Part shown: piece after piece, positions 45,187 through 53,902 of the stretch
How positions within the stretch are numbered: position 1 is the first letter of the stretch
Layout of the letters: each line of letters opens with the position of its first letter
Source: Thermoplasmata archaeon
Lineage (GTDB): Archaea; Thermoplasmatota; Thermoplasmata; Thermoplasmatales; Thermoplasmataceae
NCBI GenBank assembly: GCA_021797055.1
Contig: JAKAAI010000001.1
Location: forward strand, 1-64,000
Length of the DNA: 64,000 nt
Direction of reading: 5' to 3'
Notes under the pieces: generated by a model
Seen by the model: only the letters and a program-made list of their open reading frames with translations
What the model was told of the DNA's origin: nothing
Database searches by the model: none
Translations under genes and position numbers: made by a program

Positions 45187-46680
45187 CTATAATCGTTGAT
45201 GTCTCTGAACATAACTTTCCAGTTCGCGATATGCTATCTTTCCAGCAGAGGATTTTGGGATTGATTCCACGAATTCTATCGACCTTGGTATTTTCAAAAC
45301 TGAAATCTTCTTTTTCAATGCATCTTTTATATCTGAATCTCGCATTGGAAATAGTGGAACAACGAATGCCTTCACAATTTCTCCATATATTGAATCAGGT
45401 ACGCCTATAACAGCAGCCTCTTTTACGCCATCTAATTCCAGTAAAGCTCTCTCAACCTCCTGTCTCCATATCTTATATCCACCAGAAATTATTACGTCTT
45501 TCTTTCTGCCGAGCAGATAAACACCCCCTTTATTTACATATCCCAAATCCCCAGTCCTGAGGAAACCATTTTCGGTGAAGGCAATGGACGTTGAAACCGG
45601 GTCATTCCAGTAACCACCCATGACCTGTGGGCCTTTCACGCAGAGTTCGCCGACCTGCCCATCTGGTAATAAAGAACCATTTTCGTCAAAAGCCCTGACC
45701 TCAGTCATCGGGAGAGGGCTGCCGACGAAGTCTGGTTCATAATAATTTAGTTCTGCAACCGTGATCTGGGGGGCAGATTCAGTCATTCCCCAACCGACAT
45801 TTATTATCTTACCAGTTTTTTCGTGAAATTTATTGAATGTAGGTTCCAGTAATTTTGCGCCAGAGCTGAAGAAAACTTTTACACTTTGTAAGTCTAATTT
45901 CCCGATGCTATCATCATTATTGATGTAATTGTAGACAGTCGGGACTGCGACAAGAACTGTGACTTTATTTTCTCTGATCTCCTTGATCATCTGTTCCAGA
46001 TCAAATTTTCTCATTATAACGAGTTTCGCTTTAGAATACATCGCCACATTCATTATGCAGTTAAGCCCGCCTGAATGTGTTGCTGGCAGTAATTGCAGGA
46101 AAGTCTCTTTACCAGGCTTAAGAGACCATCTCTCAGACAAACTCCTGACAACATGATGTATATTTCTATGTGAGAGCACAACACCTTTTGGCGTCCCAGT
46201 TGTGCCACCAGTAAACAGGATCAGGACAGGATCAGATTCCTCTCTTGAAATTTTGTTTTTGCCTGGATTTATCGAGCCAATCCACTCCTTGAACAAGGGA
46301 CCCACGTTTATTGTCAGTCCATTAAATTTATCGAAGAAATGCATTTTCCCCTCATCCACAAATGCCAATTCAGGCGTTGTTTTCAGCAAAATTTCAGAAA
46401 CCTCGGTAATACTGGATCTGAAATCAACAGGAACGGCAATTCCCCCAGACCTGATGGTTGAATACAGAACAACAAAAAATTCCCAAGAATTTGGAAGGAA
46501 AATAGCAACCCTTGAGCCCTTGCCCCTTATCTTCCTAGAAACGAACGATGAAAGTCTTGAAACAAGATCGTCTATCTTACCCCAGGAGAATATTTTGCCC
46601 TGGTCAATCAGGCAGGTAGAATCCGGTTTACTACTTTTGATGAAATTATCGATAAAGTTTGTTTCTTCTCCCCCATCCAC
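45187..46680 (-). CDS. AMP-forming acyl-CoA ligase
   Basis: A 497-residue ANL-superfamily ligase that activates a carboxylic acid to its CoA ester through an acyl-adenylate. The P-loop-like motif ILFTGGTTGTPKG is near residue 155; the A5 motif reads GWGMTESAPQ; the hinge Asp lies in LRTGDLGYVNKGG; Lys in KSSAGKI is the C-terminal catalytic Lys. It is spaced 132 bases from the thiolase-like gene and 108 bases from DUF35, all on one strand, so the ligase probably supplies the CoA ester that the aldolase pair uses. Acid specificity (fatty, aryl or cyclic) is not readable. Confidence 0.9.
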   Translation of the reverse strand: MDGGEETNFIDNFIKSSKPDSTCLIDQGKIFSWGKIDDLVSRLSSFVSRKIRGKGSRVAIFLPNSWEFFVVLYSTIRSGGIAVPVDFRSSITEVSEILLKTTPELAFVDEGKMHFFDKFNGLTINVGPLFKEWIGSINPGKNKISREESDPVLILFTGGTTGTPKGVVLSHRNIHHVVRSLSERWSLKPGKETFLQLLPATHSGGLNCIMNVAMYSKAKLVIMRKFDLEQMIKEIRENKVTVLVAVPTVYNYINNDDSIGKLDLQSVKVFFSSGAKLLEPTFNKFHEKTGKIINVGWGMTESAPQITVAELNYYEPDFVGSPLPMTEVRAFDENGSLLPDGQVGELCVKGPQVMGGYWNDPVSTSIAFTENGFLRTGDLGYVNKGGVYLLGRKKDVIISGGYKIWRQEVERALLELDGVKEAAVIGVPDSIYGEIVKAFVVPLFPMRDSDIKDALKKKISVLKIPRSIEFVESIPKSSAGKIAYRELESYVQRHQRL

Positions 46681-46788
46681 TTGTGGTTAGTTACGATTAA
46701 AATATATATTTTTTTGATGACAGAGGCAGCCAACTTGTAAATTATCTGGGTGCGTGAAAGAGACGAATCGTTAATTCTTTCAGTATAA

Positions 46789-47193
46789 TCAGGACAGTTT
46801 AAATCCTGGCAGTCCTATTTCACCCGCATCCAGAGGATCCAAGGAAACATGCTGCCCTACTCTGGCATTTCGGTCCTTCAACCTTCCGTATATCCTAATT
46901 CCATCTTCAAGTTCTACAGAAGCAATCAGATATGGTAATTCAGATTCAAATTCCTTTGAATTCATTATAACCCTCTTAATAAGGGTGAACGTGTAAATTT
47001 TTCCTCTTCCATTTGATTCTTTCCAGCCCAGATTAAGCGAACCACATTTAACACATATAGGTTTCGGATAAAACTGTAAATTCTTGCAATCGTTGCATTG
47101 CTGAATCAGAAGTTTTCCGTTTTTAAGACCCGTGAACAGGGCTGAATTAACCAAATCGATCTCTGGCTTTGGCTTCATCTCTGACGACATCAT
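46789..47193 (-). CDS. DUF35 zinc-ribbon/OB-fold acyl-CoA partner protein
   Basis: A 134-residue DUF35 protein: N-terminal helix, rubredoxin-like zinc ribbon with two CxxC pairs (QCNDC and ICVKCG), and an OB-fold with RGKIYTFTLIKRV. These proteins bind acyl-CoA and work with thiolase-fold enzymes or MaoC hydratases. The start is one of two adjacent ATGs (47193 or 47190); a TTG at 47208 gives the longest frame. The presumed partner is the thiolase-like gene at 43852. Archaeal mevalonate-pathway thiolases also use DUF35, but that partner has Cys, whereas the one here does not. Confidence 0.88.
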   Translation of the reverse strand: MMSSEMKPKPEIDLVNSALFTGLKNGKLLIQQCNDCKNLQFYPKPICVKCGSLNLGWKESNGRGKIYTFTLIKRVIMNSKEFESELPYLIASVELEDGIRIYGRLKDRNARVGQHVSLDPLDAGEIGLPGFKLS

Positions 47194-47345
47194 CCAGTAA
47201 TGCTTCAAACATTTAAGGATTATTTTACCAACTATAATTTTTCAGGATTTTAGTAAATGTCATCTATTTAGAAATAAGCGCTATCAATGGACTTTATTAA
47301 AAAATAGATTGCAAAGTAATATGAACTAGGATAACTTCTTTGACT

Positions 47346-48212
47346 ATGCCTTTGAACGTGAATGTTGAAGATTATCTAAAGCCTGAAAATCTGGAAGAGG
47401 CATGTGATTTCCTCAGGGAGAACGAGGACGCAATGCCCGTAGCAGGTGGAACCGGGATATCCATATTTATGAACAAGGGTCTGATGAGCAGCGTGAGAAG
47501 TCTGGTTGATCTGGACGGACTTGGGCTATCTTTCAGTAAGAAAAATAATGATTTGTTAGAGATAGGCTCAATGACAAAGCTTGCAGACATGATCCCGTTG
47601 ACCAGAGATCTTGACATTACAAGAACTGCCTTACTCTCAATACCTAAGGAAATAAGAAACTTGGGTACTTTAGGCGGACAGGTTTTTACTGCATATCCTG
47701 CCTTTGACATGTCCGTATGTCTTTTGGCACTCGGAGCCACTGTAAATGTCTTTGACGGGTCCTCAAATAAATCAATAGCACTGGATGGACTATATTCGGG
47801 TATGTTTCAACCAAATATACCGCCTGGTGGTATTATCAGATCCGTGATGATTCCATTGAACAAATTTAACAAGACCAAATACGTAAAACTTGGTAAAACC
47901 GGTCACGGTTTCAGCGATATAAGTTTCGGCTTATCTGCGGACATCAGAGACGGAACTATTAAAAAAATTGCGATAGCGGTTGGAGGCGGATCGCTTGAAT
48001 CCGAGCCAATCAGGTTAAGGGCTGTAGAAGAGAGATTAAATGGAGCAGAGCTAACAAAAGAGGCGATAAACGCGGCTTTTTCGTTGGTTAGTGAAAGCAA
48101 GTCCATTCAATTCAGGTCTGATGAGAGGACAAGCTCTGATTTCAGGAAACATATGCTTGCAGTTCATATAAGTCGAATACTAACAGATTTCCAAAACAGG
48201 GGTGCTTATTGA
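47346..48212 (+). CDS. FAD subunit of Mo hydroxylase (CoxM-type), copy 2
   Basis: A second FAD subunit, about 288 residues, more diverged than copy 1. FAD motifs read PVAGGTGISIFMNKG (usual AGGQSLLPLMK) and RNLGTLGGQVFTAYPAFD (usual TIGGNIAHGDP). ATG 47346 is preferred to TTG 47340. It forms a tight operon with a [2Fe-2S] subunit (overlap of one base) and an SDR, but no large subunit is nearby. It probably serves one of the two lone large subunits at 17851 or 30256. Confidence 0.86.
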   Translation: MPLNVNVEDYLKPENLEEACDFLRENEDAMPVAGGTGISIFMNKGLMSSVRSLVDLDGLGLSFSKKNNDLLEIGSMTKLADMIPLTRDLDITRTALLSIPKEIRNLGTLGGQVFTAYPAFDMSVCLLALGATVNVFDGSSNKSIALDGLYSGMFQPNIPPGGIIRSVMIPLNKFNKTKYVKLGKTGHGFSDISFGLSADIRDGTIKKIAIAVGGGSLESEPIRLRAVEERLNGAELTKEAINAAFSLVSESKSIQFRSDERTSSDFRKHMLAVHISRILTDFQNRGAY

Positions 48213-48778
48213 TGAAAAGCCAGAAAAAGATTAATTTTACACTTAACGGTGAAAGAATCAGCACACCATTCAAGCCAGGAGAAAGCGCCCTTGATATTAT
48301 AAGGAACAGGCTTGGTATTACTGCTGTAAAGCAGGGATGTGAAGGTGAGGGTTGTGGCGCGTGCACATTAATAGTGGATGACAGGGCCGTTTATTCGTGC
48401 ATGATGCCCTCTTTCAGGCTTAATGGTAAAAGAGTTGAAACTGCGGAGAATATTTCTATAACAGGCGATCCTAACCTTATCCAGAAAAATTTCATGGAAA
48501 ACTGGGCTTTCCAGTGCGGATACTGTACTCCAGGTTTTGTAAATGCGATTGAGTCAATGATAAGGGAAGCCAGGGATAACAATGAAATTAATACCAATTT
48601 CAACGGAAACCTTGATGAATTCGTAAGGGACGGCCTGAATGGGCACATATGCAGATGCACAGGGTACCTACCAATAATTGAATCAGCAAAAAAATCGATA
48701 AAGGATTCACTGACAATGCACGATGAATCCAGTAATAATCAGAACAGGGCGGATGCATTACGAGACGGGGAAATTTAA
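48212..48778 (+). CDS. [2Fe-2S] subunit of Mo hydroxylase, copy 2
   Basis: A 188-residue small subunit with both cluster motifs: GCEGEGCGACTL plus YSCMM, and QCGYCTPGF plus ICRCTGY. It is longer than copy 1 because of an Asn-rich insertion (about 12 residues, NNEINTNFNGNLDE) between the two C-terminal cluster motifs and a polar tail after the last one. ATG 48212 overlaps the TGA of the FAD gene (TGATG). The SDR starts four bases after its stop. Confidence 0.92.
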   Translation: MKSQKKINFTLNGERISTPFKPGESALDIIRNRLGITAVKQGCEGEGCGACTLIVDDRAVYSCMMPSFRLNGKRVETAENISITGDPNLIQKNFMENWAFQCGYCTPGFVNAIESMIREARDNNEINTNFNGNLDEFVRDGLNGHICRCTGYLPIIESAKKSIKDSLTMHDESSNNQNRADALRDGEI

Positions 48779-48782
48779 TACA

Positions 48783-49553
48783 ATGAAAATGAAGGATAGA
48801 GTTGTCATTGTAACCGGCGGCAGTTCAGGAATTGGAAAAGTAGCATCAATATACTTCGCTAAAGAGGGCGCTATAGTTGTAGTTGCGGATATGATAGAAA
48901 ACCCACGGGATGGAGGAAAAAGTACCGTCTCAGAAATTCTTGATATAAATGGAATATCCACATTCAGGAAAACAGACATGACATCAGAAAAAGAGGTGTC
49001 TGAGCTCTTTGAATTTGTTGTTGGTAAATACGATAAGGTAGATGTCGTCGTCAACAATGCAGGTATATCGCTAAACAAAAGTGCGCTTGACACTTCTGCT
49101 GATGAATTTATGCATGTAATCGATAACAACCTCAAGAGTGTATTTTTAGGCTGTAAATATGCAATAAAACACATGATTATCAGGAAAGAGGGAAGGATAG
49201 TTAATATAGGATCAAATTTTTCATTTGTAGGAAGGGCAAATCTCTCTGCATATGTGGCCTCAAAGACTGGAATCATAGGTCTTACAAGGGCGCTTGCTGT
49301 TGAAATGGCCCCTTATGGTATCAATGTAAATGCAGTATGTCCTGGTGGAACCAGAACTGAAGCAACTAGGTCACTTTTGGAGGATCCTGCCAGCCTGGCT
49401 GAACTCGGTAGAAATATACCACTGAGAAAGGAAACCAAATTCATTATGGAGCCTCATGATGTCGCTAAAGCAATTTTATTTATTGCGAGCGATGATGCCA
49501 AAATGATAACCGGTTCATCTCTTCTGGTAGATGCAGGCTGGGATGCCTGGTAG
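48783..49553 (+). CDS. Short-chain dehydrogenase/reductase
   Basis: A 256-residue classical SDR. TGGSSGIG is the cofactor loop, an Asp in VVVADMIEN suggests NAD, NNAG is standard, and the catalytic set is Ser in NIGSNFSF with YVASK (Tyr and Lys). The C-terminal VDAGWDAW fits 3-oxoacyl or hydroxysteroid-like dehydrogenases. The longest frame begins at 48723 inside the iron-sulfur gene; I start at 48783 (MKMKDRVVIVTGG), four bases after the previous stop. It could oxidise the hydroxyl made by the Mo hydroxylase or by a hydratase. Confidence 0.9.
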   Translation: MKMKDRVVIVTGGSSGIGKVASIYFAKEGAIVVVADMIENPRDGGKSTVSEILDINGISTFRKTDMTSEKEVSELFEFVVGKYDKVDVVVNNAGISLNKSALDTSADEFMHVIDNNLKSVFLGCKYAIKHMIIRKEGRIVNIGSNFSFVGRANLSAYVASKTGIIGLTRALAVEMAPYGINVNAVCPGGTRTEATRSLLEDPASLAELGRNIPLRKETKFIMEPHDVAKAILFIASDDAKMITGSSLLVDAGWDAW

Positions 49554-49672
49554 CATCTGCATTATAGGTGCAGAAGAGGAACTTACTTTTATGGAGCAGA
49601 TATTATATTAGTCTTCCATGATTGGAAAGTTTATCTAAATTTTTATAAAATATCTGTGTGCTATAGGGTCGC

Positions 49673-50284
49673 TCAGCAAGCATCCCACCTCAGTTCAGAA
49701 CTGATTTCATTGAACGCTGAGTATCCCTTTTCCAGTGCCGTTCTGTTGATAATATAAGCGTTTCCGCTGAATCTTCGGGAGATAGCAGCAAGCATGTCTT
49801 TCATCTCAAAAGGGAAAATGCCTGATGCCATGGCAGCTCCAAGTAGAACTACATTCGAGGCACGGTAGTCACCACAGCTCTCAGCAAGTGAAACCGATTC
49901 GATGAAGCGTGCTCTTAAGTTTCTATCTGAAGAGAGCATTTTCTTAATGTCAGGATATTCCTGCCTTCGGATGCCAAGTGAAACAGGTGGAATTTTTTCT
50001 GATCCCACTATGCAGAGTCCGTTTTTTGCTAATTTTGAGATGTTCCTTATAGATTCCATAGATTCAAGTGCTATTATCATGTCCGCTCCCATTTCAGGTA
50101 TCATGGATCCTTTTCCGTCTCCTATCCTGATATCCACGAATACACTTCCTCCCCTCTGAGCCAGACCGTGTATTTCGGACATGACAACGTTGTGTCCACT
50201 TACAATTGATGCATCTGAAATCAGCAACCCTGCGGTTATGACCCCCTGGCCGCCCACGCCACAGACCCTGATATTTAAGGCCAT
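49673..50284 (-). CDS. iorB: Indolepyruvate ferredoxin oxidoreductase, beta subunit
   Basis: The gamma-domain subunit of the two-subunit 2-oxoacid:ferredoxin oxidoreductase. GVGGQGVITAGLLI near the N-terminus, SEIHGLAQRGGSV and SNVVLLGAAMASGIFP are typical of IorB. Length 203 is normal. The start is 3 bases after IorA, on the same strand. With IorA it would decarboxylate aryl-pyruvates (from Trp, Phe, Tyr) to aryl-acetyl-CoA, reducing ferredoxin. ACD at 41771 could then yield ATP from the CoA ester. Confidence 0.92.
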   Translation of the reverse strand: MALNIRVCGVGGQGVITAGLLISDASIVSGHNVVMSEIHGLAQRGGSVFVDIRIGDGKGSMIPEMGADMIIALESMESIRNISKLAKNGLCIVGSEKIPPVSLGIRRQEYPDIKKMLSSDRNLRARFIESVSLAESCGDYRASNVVLLGAAMASGIFPFEMKDMLAAISRRFSGNAYIINRTALEKGYSAFNEISSELRWDAC

Positions 50285-50287
50285 TAA

Positions 50288-52159
50288 TCAGTTCACCACC
50301 TTCGAGATAGCCCTGAATGGACAGACGTATATCTCCGAGCAAAGTCCGCACCCGTCACACAACCTGCTATCAATCTCTATTTTCCCGGACGAATACATGA
50401 TGGCAGGGCAGGCAAAATTCTCAATGCAGTTACCACACTGCGTGCATTTTGACTGATCGATTGCATATGGCACTATTTTACCTATTTTTTTTCTCGAATG
50501 GTCCGTTATGATCGCGCACTCCCTCCTTGTTATAATTACAGATAACTCATCCATGTGAAGCGCATCATTCACCGACCTCATAGTTTCTCTTATATCGAAA
50601 GGATCAACCACCGAAACATTCCTAACTCCGCATGACCGCACTATATCTTCTATTCTTATTGCCTCCGCCCTGTTTCCCATGCTGTCGACTGGCATTCCAG
50701 GATTTGACTGCTGGCCAGTCATAGCTGTAGCTGCATTGTCCATAATAATGAGTATTATATTTGATCCATTATGGACGGCATTTACCAGTGGAGGAATGCC
50801 TGCATGGAAAAATGTTGAGTCCCCTATGAATGCGATTATTTTCTGTTTGGTTGACTTTGAGAAACCCTGTGCTATCCCGATAGATGAACCCATGCTCAAT
50901 AGTGTGTCTGCGAGTTCATATGGTTGTGATATGCCAAGAGAATAGCAGCCTATATCGGATGGGAATATTACGTTGCTGATCCCAGACATTCTTACTGCAC
51001 GTTTAACCGCATAATAAGTCCCCCTGTGTGGACAGCCCGGGCACATCACGGGTGACCTTCCTGGTATGTTCATCTTAGAAACGCGTCTCTCCCTTTTCTT
51101 TGGTATTTCAATAAACCTACCGATTGCATCATGTATAACATCCTGGGTATACTCAAAACTCTCGGGAAATATACCGTCTAACTTGCCGATTATTCTTGTG
51201 CTTAAACCCCGCATTTGTGCAATTGTTCTCACACCAGATTCTACAAATGGATCAAGTTCTTCCACAACAGCCACTGTATCATGACTTCTCAGGAATCCCT
51301 CAATTAATTTCTTTGGAAGAGGATTGACTATACCAATCTTCAATACAGATACATCGAGGACAAGATCCTGTATCACATCCATTAGAGGCCCATATGCCGC
51401 TCCAGAAACTATGAATCCAACCTTTGAAGCAGGATTTCCTTCTACCTTATTCAGGTCTGAACTATCAGCTAAATCTGATATTCTGCGCATTTTGTCAATA
51501 ATTTCACTTTTCATTTTCATTGAAAATGGCTGGAACGGCAGATATTTCTCAATATTTCTTTCAAAGTGCCCTTCTTTATTCCCTGCCCTTATCTTTCCAA
51601 GATGAACCATTCCTCTCTGGTGACTAACCCTTGTTGTTGATCTGAAAAGGACGGGTATCTTTTCCTTCTCGGCAAGTTCGAATGCGTATATCAGGAAATC
51701 CTTTGCCTCCTGAGGCGAGGATGGCTCAATCAGGGGTATGTGTGCCATCTCTGCATAATGGCGGTTGTCCTGTTCATTCTGGGATGAAAACATAGAAGGA
51801 TCGTCCGCAGTCATTATGACAAGGCCAGCTTCTATTCCGGTATAAGCTGCTGTCATTAAAGAGTCGGATGCAACATTTAAACCAACAACCTTCATGAAAG
51901 TCAATGCCCTTATTTTAGATACAGACGCAGCATATGCCATCTCAAATGCTACCTTTTCGTTTACAGAGAATTCAAAATATAAACCAGCCTTTTTAGCAAT
52001 TTTTGCAAGCGTATCTCCAACCTCACTGGATGGTGTACCAGGATAAGCAGTAGCAATGCCAACTCCCGCTTCAAGTGCTCCTCTTGCAATTGCCTCATTT
52101 CCGAGAAGGAACTCTATTTTACCATCAAAACTGGATGCAAGGTCATCCATTTTAAGCAT
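50288..52159 (-). CDS. iorA: Indolepyruvate ferredoxin oxidoreductase, alpha subunit
   Basis: The TPP-containing subunit, about 623 residues. The N-terminal pyrimidine-binding domain has GNEAIARGALEAGVGIATAY; the TPP diphosphate motif is GDSTFFHAGIPPLVN with DNAATAMTGQQ; CPGCPHRGTYYA is a further family feature. Two [4Fe-4S] motifs close the protein, CTQCGNCIENFACP and CDGCGLCSEIYVCP, so cluster content is complete. Start options are ATG 52159, ATG 52150 or TTG 52165; I chose 52159. It is divergent from the GlcD-type flavoprotein gene. Confidence 0.93.
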   Translation of the reverse strand: MLKMDDLASSFDGKIEFLLGNEAIARGALEAGVGIATAYPGTPSSEVGDTLAKIAKKAGLYFEFSVNEKVAFEMAYAASVSKIRALTFMKVVGLNVASDSLMTAAYTGIEAGLVIMTADDPSMFSSQNEQDNRHYAEMAHIPLIEPSSPQEAKDFLIYAFELAEKEKIPVLFRSTTRVSHQRGMVHLGKIRAGNKEGHFERNIEKYLPFQPFSMKMKSEIIDKMRRISDLADSSDLNKVEGNPASKVGFIVSGAAYGPLMDVIQDLVLDVSVLKIGIVNPLPKKLIEGFLRSHDTVAVVEELDPFVESGVRTIAQMRGLSTRIIGKLDGIFPESFEYTQDVIHDAIGRFIEIPKKRERRVSKMNIPGRSPVMCPGCPHRGTYYAVKRAVRMSGISNVIFPSDIGCYSLGISQPYELADTLLSMGSSIGIAQGFSKSTKQKIIAFIGDSTFFHAGIPPLVNAVHNGSNIILIIMDNAATAMTGQQSNPGMPVDSMGNRAEAIRIEDIVRSCGVRNVSVVDPFDIRETMRSVNDALHMDELSVIITRRECAIITDHSRKKIGKIVPYAIDQSKCTQCGNCIENFACPAIMYSSGKIEIDSRLCDGCGLCSEIYVCPFRAISKVVN

Positions 52160-52258
52160 AAACAAATAAGAAGCGATAATTATTAAATTTGATACCAGAC
52201 ATATACGCTAAGCCTTGCAACTGCAACGAATTTATTTATGACCGCAATATGTTAAGGT

Positions 52259-53650
52259 ATGGATGTCAATATCCACCTTTCTAAACTTCTCAAAGAAAAT
52301 TATGTGGATAAGCAGGAAGAGGTTGCAAAATATGCGAGCGATGCCTCCTACATAGCGGGCAGTACTCCATTAGGGGTGGCTTTTCCGGTGAACTCAGATC
52401 AGGTCTGTAAGATAATTGATATATGCCGGAAGAGCGGAGTCAGCATAGTTACACGCGGAGGCGGTTCATCATTGACCGGTTCATCTGTTCCCATGGAAAA
52501 ATCAATCGTCTTAAGCACTGTTAAAATGAACAGGATCATTGAGGTCAATACAAGAGACAGATACGTAGCAGTTCAACCTGGAGTAATATTATCCGATCTC
52601 AATGCTGCACTAATTAAAAAAGGGTTTTTCTATCCTCCAGATCCTGCAAGTTCATCAATTGCCACAGTTGGAGGAACAATCGCAACCAATGCAGGCGGTC
52701 TCAGAGCAATAGCTTACGGAACTACAAAAGAATGTGTCCTGGGGTTAGAAGTTGTTCTTGGTAACGGCAGAAAAATTGCAGTAGGAGGAAAGGTCCTAAA
52801 AAGAACAATAGGGTATGATCTCACATCACTTTTCGTGGGTAGCGAGGGTACTCTCGGTATTATAACAATGGCCTACCTCAAGATCATCCCGGTACCGGAG
52901 GCAACTGGAATGATAGTTTCCTTCTTCTCCAGCATTGAAAATCTTTCATCCTCAATAGGTGATCTCAAGGCCAGCGGAGTTCCGCTTATGATTGCCGAGT
53001 TTCTAGACGGGTTAGCGCTTCATTCACTTTTGGATGCTGGCCTACTTGACTTTCCTGCGACTTCAAAATATATGCTTATTATTGTCCTGCAGTCCACAAA
53101 AGAATCTTTAAAAAGGCATCTCAACCAAGCAGTAAGTATTATAAAAAACAGCCACCCCCTGTCGGTAGAAATGATACAAGACAAGGAAAGTATGGAGAGA
53201 TACTATGAGGCGAGAAGAGCCATTGGTAAGACTTTATATAATTTAAGGAGCAATGATGAAGAATCTGCAATCACTCTGGATATAGTTGTTCCAACTTCCC
53301 AGATATCAAAGACCCTGATGGCAATTTCCGGTGCGGCTAAATCCTACAGAATAAAGTGCCTTCTTGCAGGGCATATTGGCGATGGCAATATTCATCCTGC
53401 CCTGATCGCAAATTTAAAGACAAAAAAAGGAAATGAGAATGTAGTAAATTTAATATCTGAAATAGGTGAAATCGCGGTCAGGAATGGAGGATCTGTTTCT
53501 GGCGAGCATGGAATCGGTTTACAAAAGAAGCGTCTTCTATTATATGAAATGGACTACAAGAATTCATCAGAGTCGATTGATATAATGCGCAAAATTAAAA
53601 TGGCCGTAGATCCATTGGGTACTCTCAATCCCGGCAAGATATTTGATTGA
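52259..53650 (+). CDS. GlcD-type FAD-linked 2-hydroxyacid dehydrogenase
   Basis: A 463-residue FAD_binding_4 and C-terminal FAD-oxidase domain protein, related to GlcD, D-lactate dehydrogenase and D-2-hydroxyglutarate dehydrogenase. Motifs are VTRGGGSSLTGSSVP, GGTIATNAGGLRAIAYGTT, GHIGDGNIHP and GEHGIG. TATA AATTTATTTATG is about 25-30 bases before the ATG, so a leaderless start is plausible. It would oxidise a 2-hydroxyacid to a 2-oxoacid, which IorAB, encoded divergently, could use. A GlcE or GlcF partner is absent, so its electron acceptor is unknown. The gene ends in a T10 terminator. Confidence 0.9.
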   Translation: MDVNIHLSKLLKENYVDKQEEVAKYASDASYIAGSTPLGVAFPVNSDQVCKIIDICRKSGVSIVTRGGGSSLTGSSVPMEKSIVLSTVKMNRIIEVNTRDRYVAVQPGVILSDLNAALIKKGFFYPPDPASSSIATVGGTIATNAGGLRAIAYGTTKECVLGLEVVLGNGRKIAVGGKVLKRTIGYDLTSLFVGSEGTLGIITMAYLKIIPVPEATGMIVSFFSSIENLSSSIGDLKASGVPLMIAEFLDGLALHSLLDAGLLDFPATSKYMLIIVLQSTKESLKRHLNQAVSIIKNSHPLSVEMIQDKESMERYYEARRAIGKTLYNLRSNDEESAITLDIVVPTSQISKTLMAISGAAKSYRIKCLLAGHIGDGNIHPALIANLKTKKGNENVVNLISEIGEIAVRNGGSVSGEHGIGLQKKRLLLYEMDYKNSSESIDIMRKIKMAVDPLGTLNPGKIFD

Positions 53651-53670
53651 ATGAGTATTTAATATTCTAA

Positions 53671-53680
53671 TTTTTTTTTT
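53671..53680 (+). terminator. Oligo-T terminator after GlcD-type gene
   Basis: Ten T residues in a row start 21 bases after the stop codon of the flavoprotein gene. Archaeal transcription ends at such T-runs without needing a hairpin, and there is none here. Confidence 0.65.
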
Positions 53681-53842
53681 GCTGGGGGATACCGTGGTTG
53701 ATTCTACATACCCTGTCATTTAAAAAAAAAATACAGCATCAACTTCTTTGAAAAAGTACTTAATTTGAGTAAATATTTAATAGCGATAAATGCCGTGTAT
53801 TTAATGCTATAGATTATATATTTAATAAGTAATATCATAATG

Positions 53843-53863
53843 ATTTATCGATAAATTTATATA
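53843..53863 (+). promoter_or_regulatory. Palindrome abutting TATA box of MFS gene
   Basis: ATTTATCGATAAAT (53843-53856) is a 14-base perfect palindrome. It runs straight into TTTATATA (53856-53863), a consensus TATA box, so it occupies the BRE position where TFB binds. The transcript should start near 53886, leaving a short leader with GGTGG before ATG 53903. A regulator bound to the palindrome would compete with TFB. Confidence 0.5.
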
Positions 53864-53902
53864 CAGAACCTGGATCTAACTTATTAAGGTGGTTCTTTAA
53901 AA

